Source: Margaritispora aquatica
Taxonomy: Eukaryota > Ascomycota > Leotiomycetes > Helotiales > Discinellaceae
Direction: 5' to 3'
Length of the DNA: 64,000 bases
Assembly (NCBI GenBank): GCA_007644065.1
Contig: VJWN01000020.1
Coordinates: 549,874-613,873, forward strand
Part shown: in pieces, positions 61,000 through 64,000 of the stretch
Position numbering within the stretch: the stretch's first letter is position 1
Layout: the number at the start of each line of letters is the position of its first letter
The notes under the pieces: model-generated
Database searches by the model: none
Seen by the model: only the letters and a program-made list of their open reading frames with translations
What the model was told of the DNA's origin: nothing
Program-made: the position numbers and the translations under genes

Positions 61000-62812
61000 T
61001 CAGCAATTATACCTGAAACTCAAGTCCTCGCCGTCAGTAACATCACTCCCCTTCTCAAATACGACAAATGTATCAGGATCTAGCTGGTCTCTCCTCTTGT
61101 TCTCCCTATGACAGACCCACCAGTAAGTTGACATAGCCACAAGCATCAGACCCCAAGCGACTAAGTCTGTAATCAAGCCTTGTGTGTATCTTGGTTTTTG
61201 GTCTGACTTCCACAGTTGAGGTGCACCGATACAGCCAGCACAGTAGCCAATGAAATACATCGTATTTACGACAGCACGCTTGGTGTTACCTTTGACGTTC
61301 GATGCGGACAGCGAGAGGGTGATTGACATGATGTCGGAGATTACAGAGGCGAGCCAAGAAGCGACAATCATGCCCCAGCCAGACGAGAGTGACAGTTTCA
61401 GGAGCAGAATGTTTCCAACGAGTGGAACAATAACCAAAATCATTGTGATTAGCGAGCGGTTCCTTGGGAATAGGTAACATCCAAGGATCCCAACCCAGAT
61501 GAAGAATATCTGAACAGCTCCAGAAGGTGCGCCATAGAGCATCGTTTGAAACTTGTCGTAGCCGATGTTGCTTATGACTAAGGAAGCGAACTGCATATGA
61601 AAGTCAGCACGATTCTAAAGCCATCGATATTTGTGCCTCGCTTTCCCAAGTTCGAAGAACAACGCTTTCAAAACACTGCCTGTCTACAAGAAACGAATTT
61701 TCATCGACGAATGAAGGTCCCTTCGAAAATTCCATGATCAAGCAAAGAGGACCAAAACGTACCGTTAGGACAGGTGACGGCATTGTAACCAGCACCCCGA
61801 ACGAAAATGCTAGCCAGGACTTAAAGTCTGCCAATGCCTCTCGAAGCTGAGGTAACGAAAAGTTCGTTTTGTCTCCACCTTCATGATCCCTCGCCAGTCT
61901 GAGCGCAGCAACCTCACGCTCTCTTGGAGTGAAGAACCAAGCTGTATCGGGACCAGATGGCATGGTGAAGAAGAAGAGAACACCCATTGCTGACGTGAGA
62001 GCACCAGCAATGATAAACAACACACGCCAGGGGGCAATAGGTAGTGACGAATTCTTCCCGATACCGTACATCAAAAGAGAACCAACAATTTGGGCTAGGC
62101 CATTCATGGTGATCCATGTTCTGGCTGATGTTAGTTTCGGGTGACACGTTTTGGAGAGGTGATCGTTACCCAATACGGAGAGGGTGCTCTTCCTTTCGAT
62201 ACCATATACTGGACATAGTCACAAATGCGGGCGATACAGCTCCCTCGCAAAATCCGAGTAGGAAACGAACGGTAGCAAAGCCGGCATAATTACTTGGTGC
62301 TGCGAGACACATGCAAACGATTCCCCAGATGATACTACATGCTATCAGAGGTGATAATCTAATTCGAGATTTGTTTTAACTTACATCGTGAAACCAACGA
62401 ACTTTGCCAGCGGCAATTTGCTCATCAAGTAGATGAAAGGGAGTTCAGCAACCAATTGGCCTAAGAAACATGTTAGCTTGTATCCGACAAGGTGCGCCTA
62501 AGGGTAAACTCTACCGATGTAAAAGATTGAGGAACACCACGAGTACTCAGTACCCTTCAACTTAAGGTCCGTGATCAGACCAAACACAGAAGCATAACTC
62601 AGACTTTGCTTGTCAAGATACTGCAAGAAGAAGACACCACACATCAAAGGAAGAATTATCATGTCCGTCTTGCGCTTCACTCTTCTTTCCTCCTCTTCTG
62701 TGAAGGGGAGAATAGCTTGGATATCATCTCCATTGCTTAAGGAGCCGACCTTTTCGGATGACGAGTTGACATCTTCGCCTATAAAGGCAGCTTCCTTCTC
62801 AATTCCTGCCAT
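61000..62812 (-). CDS. MFS carrier, allantoate/anion:cation symporter type
   Basis: Five exons: 62812-62515, 62460-62385, 62334-62170, 62120-61763, 61590-61000; 495 aa. A 50-residue acidic N-terminus leads to RVKRKTDMIILPLMCGVFFLQYLDKQSLSYA, the characteristic first helix of the Dal5/Tna1-like ACS family. Further signatures: AELPFIYLM, RFLLGFCEGAVSPAFVTM, WYRKEEHPLRIG, ITMNGLAQIVGSLLMYGIG, TPREREVAALR. The C-terminal half has six predicted helices and a charged tail ending DGEDLSFRYNC. Family substrates are small organic anions or nitrogen compounds (allantoate, nicotinate, dipeptides). It lies 418 bp from the divergent amidohydrolase, which hints at a shared substrate. Confidence 0.88.
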
Positions 62813-63230
62813 TTCGCTGCGTAGCTTCTAATATGCAACTCTTGAGCGCACATTAAAGAAATGAACATCTTGAGATATTTTGTTAACCTTCGAATCTCCC
62901 ACTTTTGGTGTTATCACAATATCCAAATGTGAACTCTCTTCGGCCAACAAATCTGACCATGCTCAGCACCAGAGCCTTGAAGCTCCACTCCATTTCAGAG
63001 CAAAGCCCAGATTCTGTTGCCCGCTAGTATGCCGATCGAATTAACTGGGTTGTGGGTGCTGAACCCTTTTTCGAACGCTGGCCTATCTTGATGAAATATT
63101 GATGATTCTAGCCTGGCCGTGGCGCGACGCGACGATCTTTTCACAACGAAACTGCCGATGCACCGGTGAATTCTCCGTTCAAAACAACATCACTCATTGC
63201 TCAATCAGAACCGCAAACATCAATACAGAC
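62813..63230. promoter_or_regulatory. bidirectional promoter, MFS carrier / amidohydrolase
   Basis: 418 bp separate the two divergent start codons. No other feature is seen; a shared control region is implied by spacing only. Confidence 0.5.
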
Positions 63231-64000
63231 ATGGCATCAGAGAAGCTGATCAAGCCTTGGAAGCAAGGACCTCAGAATTCATACACCTTCAACAATGCGA
63301 ATATCGTTGACCCCGTGACCGGTACCATTGTGCCAAATTGCTCAGTCCGGATTGCAGCTGGTCTCATCAAGTCAGTCTGTGGAGAAGATGAGTCTTTCGT
63401 CTATTTATCTTCGTCGGACGACATCACTATTGACCTGAAAGGGAAATATCTATGTCCAGGGCTCATCGACAATCACGTGCACATATCTGCTGTGCCAGGA
63501 TCCAAGAACTTGGGAGACATATACTCGTTGGATCCAACGGTTGGGCTTCTAAGACAAGGCTATGTTACTCAAGCTATGTTGAGAAGAGGCTTCACATCTG
63601 TCCGTGACTGTGGAGGTGCTTCTTTAGCTCTGAAAGAGGCCATCAACGACGGCGTAATACAAGGACCGCGACTGTTCATTGCCGGTCATGCATTGACCCA
63701 AACCGGTGGACATGGTGACACAAGAGGCTCACATAATCATGATGACTGCTGTGGTGGTACTGTGATGGCTCTCGGAAGGTTGTGCGATGGTGTACCAGAA
63801 TGCATCAAAGCAGCAAGAGAGGAATTGCGTACTGGTGCAGACTTCATCAAGATCATGGCTGGAGGTGGCGTAGCGAGTCCGACTGATAAGCTGGAAAACG
63901 TACAGTTTTCTGGTGAAGAAGTGCGCGCTATCTCTGAAGTTGCTAGAAACGCAAACACATATGTTACTGCTCACGCCTATACTCCAAGGAGTATCCGTCA
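63231..64000 (+). CDS. metal-dependent amidohydrolase (3' end outside window)
   Basis: Open from ATG at 63231 to the right edge with no stop and no intron needed; 256 residues visible. Amidohydrolase (cyclase I) superfamily. An N-terminal beta-sandwich part (NANIVDPVTGTIVPN) leads to GLIDNHVHIS, where HxH binds metal (about residues 82-84). RRGFTSVRDCGG follows, then the probable carbamylated Lys in FIKIMAGGG (about 206) and His in VTAHAY (about 248). The spacing is that of imidazolonepropionase/prolidase-like and ochratoxinase-like fungal enzymes. It hydrolyses an amide or cyclic amide bond; the actual substrate is unknown. No signal peptide seen. It is divergent from the MFS carrier at 61000. 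Confidence 0.88.
   Translation, partial: MASEKLIKPWKQGPQNSYTFNNANIVDPVTGTIVPNCSVRIAAGLIKSVCGEDESFVYLSSSDDITIDLKGKYLCPGLIDNHVHISAVPGSKNLGDIYSLDPTVGLLRQGYVTQAMLRRGFTSVRDCGGASLALKEAINDGVIQGPRLFIAGHALTQTGGHGDTRGSHNHDDCCGGTVMALGRLCDGVPECIKAAREELRTGADFIKIMAGGGVASPTDKLENVQFSGEEVRAISEVARNANTYVTAHAYTPRSIR

Overview
The window is filamentous-ascomycete (Pezizomycotina) nuclear DNA. Genes are split by short introns of about 45-150 bp with GT-AG borders, and the gene types are fungal: a highly reducing polyketide synthase, a Zn2Cys6 regulator, a PTH11/rhodopsin-like membrane domain, a But2-domain secreted protein and a quinate-repressor-like protein. A Leotiomycete is my guess; nothing here proves the order. 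All gene models below were spliced by hand and checked for reading phase. Layout: (1) 1-5132 (-) is a tandem array of four small paralogous genes, the first cut by the window edge. Each has a 35-bp first exon (MKSSTLI-type), an intron at the identical phase and a second exon. The three complete copies end in a CaaX box (CTVM, CTVM, CSVM) 10-11 residues after a Lys-Arg site. They look like precursors of secreted, prenylated pheromone-like peptides. A shared upstream element sits about 500 bp before three of the start codons and 794 bp before the fourth. (2) 6010-21046 is a secondary-metabolite-like block: a highly reducing PKS (-), a divergent FSH1/LovG-type serine hydrolase (+) and a full-length MDR-type ABC transporter (+). 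A copy of the array's 3' flank lies directly against the PKS 3' end. (3) 21703-22534 (-) is a small secreted protein. (4) 24756-27615 (-) is one uninterrupted fusion of a fungal rhodopsin/PTH11-like domain to an FucP-type MFS transporter. (5) 32160-35146 (-) is a Zn2Cys6 transcription factor with an Asn/Gln-rich tail. (6) 35147-45602 is a 10-kb gene-poor stretch with an AT-rich island and possible gene relics. (7) 45603-47466 (-) is a hexose transporter. (8) 51266-53335 (+) is a quinate-repressor-like protein related to the AROM dehydroquinase and shikimate dehydrogenase domains, without the shikimate-kinase-like part. (9) 57193-58451 (-) is an unrecognised protein; 59660-60733 (+) a secreted But2-domain protein; 61000-62812 (-) an allantoate-family MFS carrier; and 63231 to the right edge (+) an amidohydrolase divergent from that carrier. 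How they may work together: the PKS would build a reduced polyketide, the hydrolase could release it (this PKS has no thioesterase) and the ABC pump could export it. The CaaX array is probably a separate signalling or mating locus next door, though an ABCB pump is also the class that exports a-factor in yeast. The carrier/amidohydrolase pair with a 418-bp shared promoter could import and hydrolyse one amide-type nutrient.
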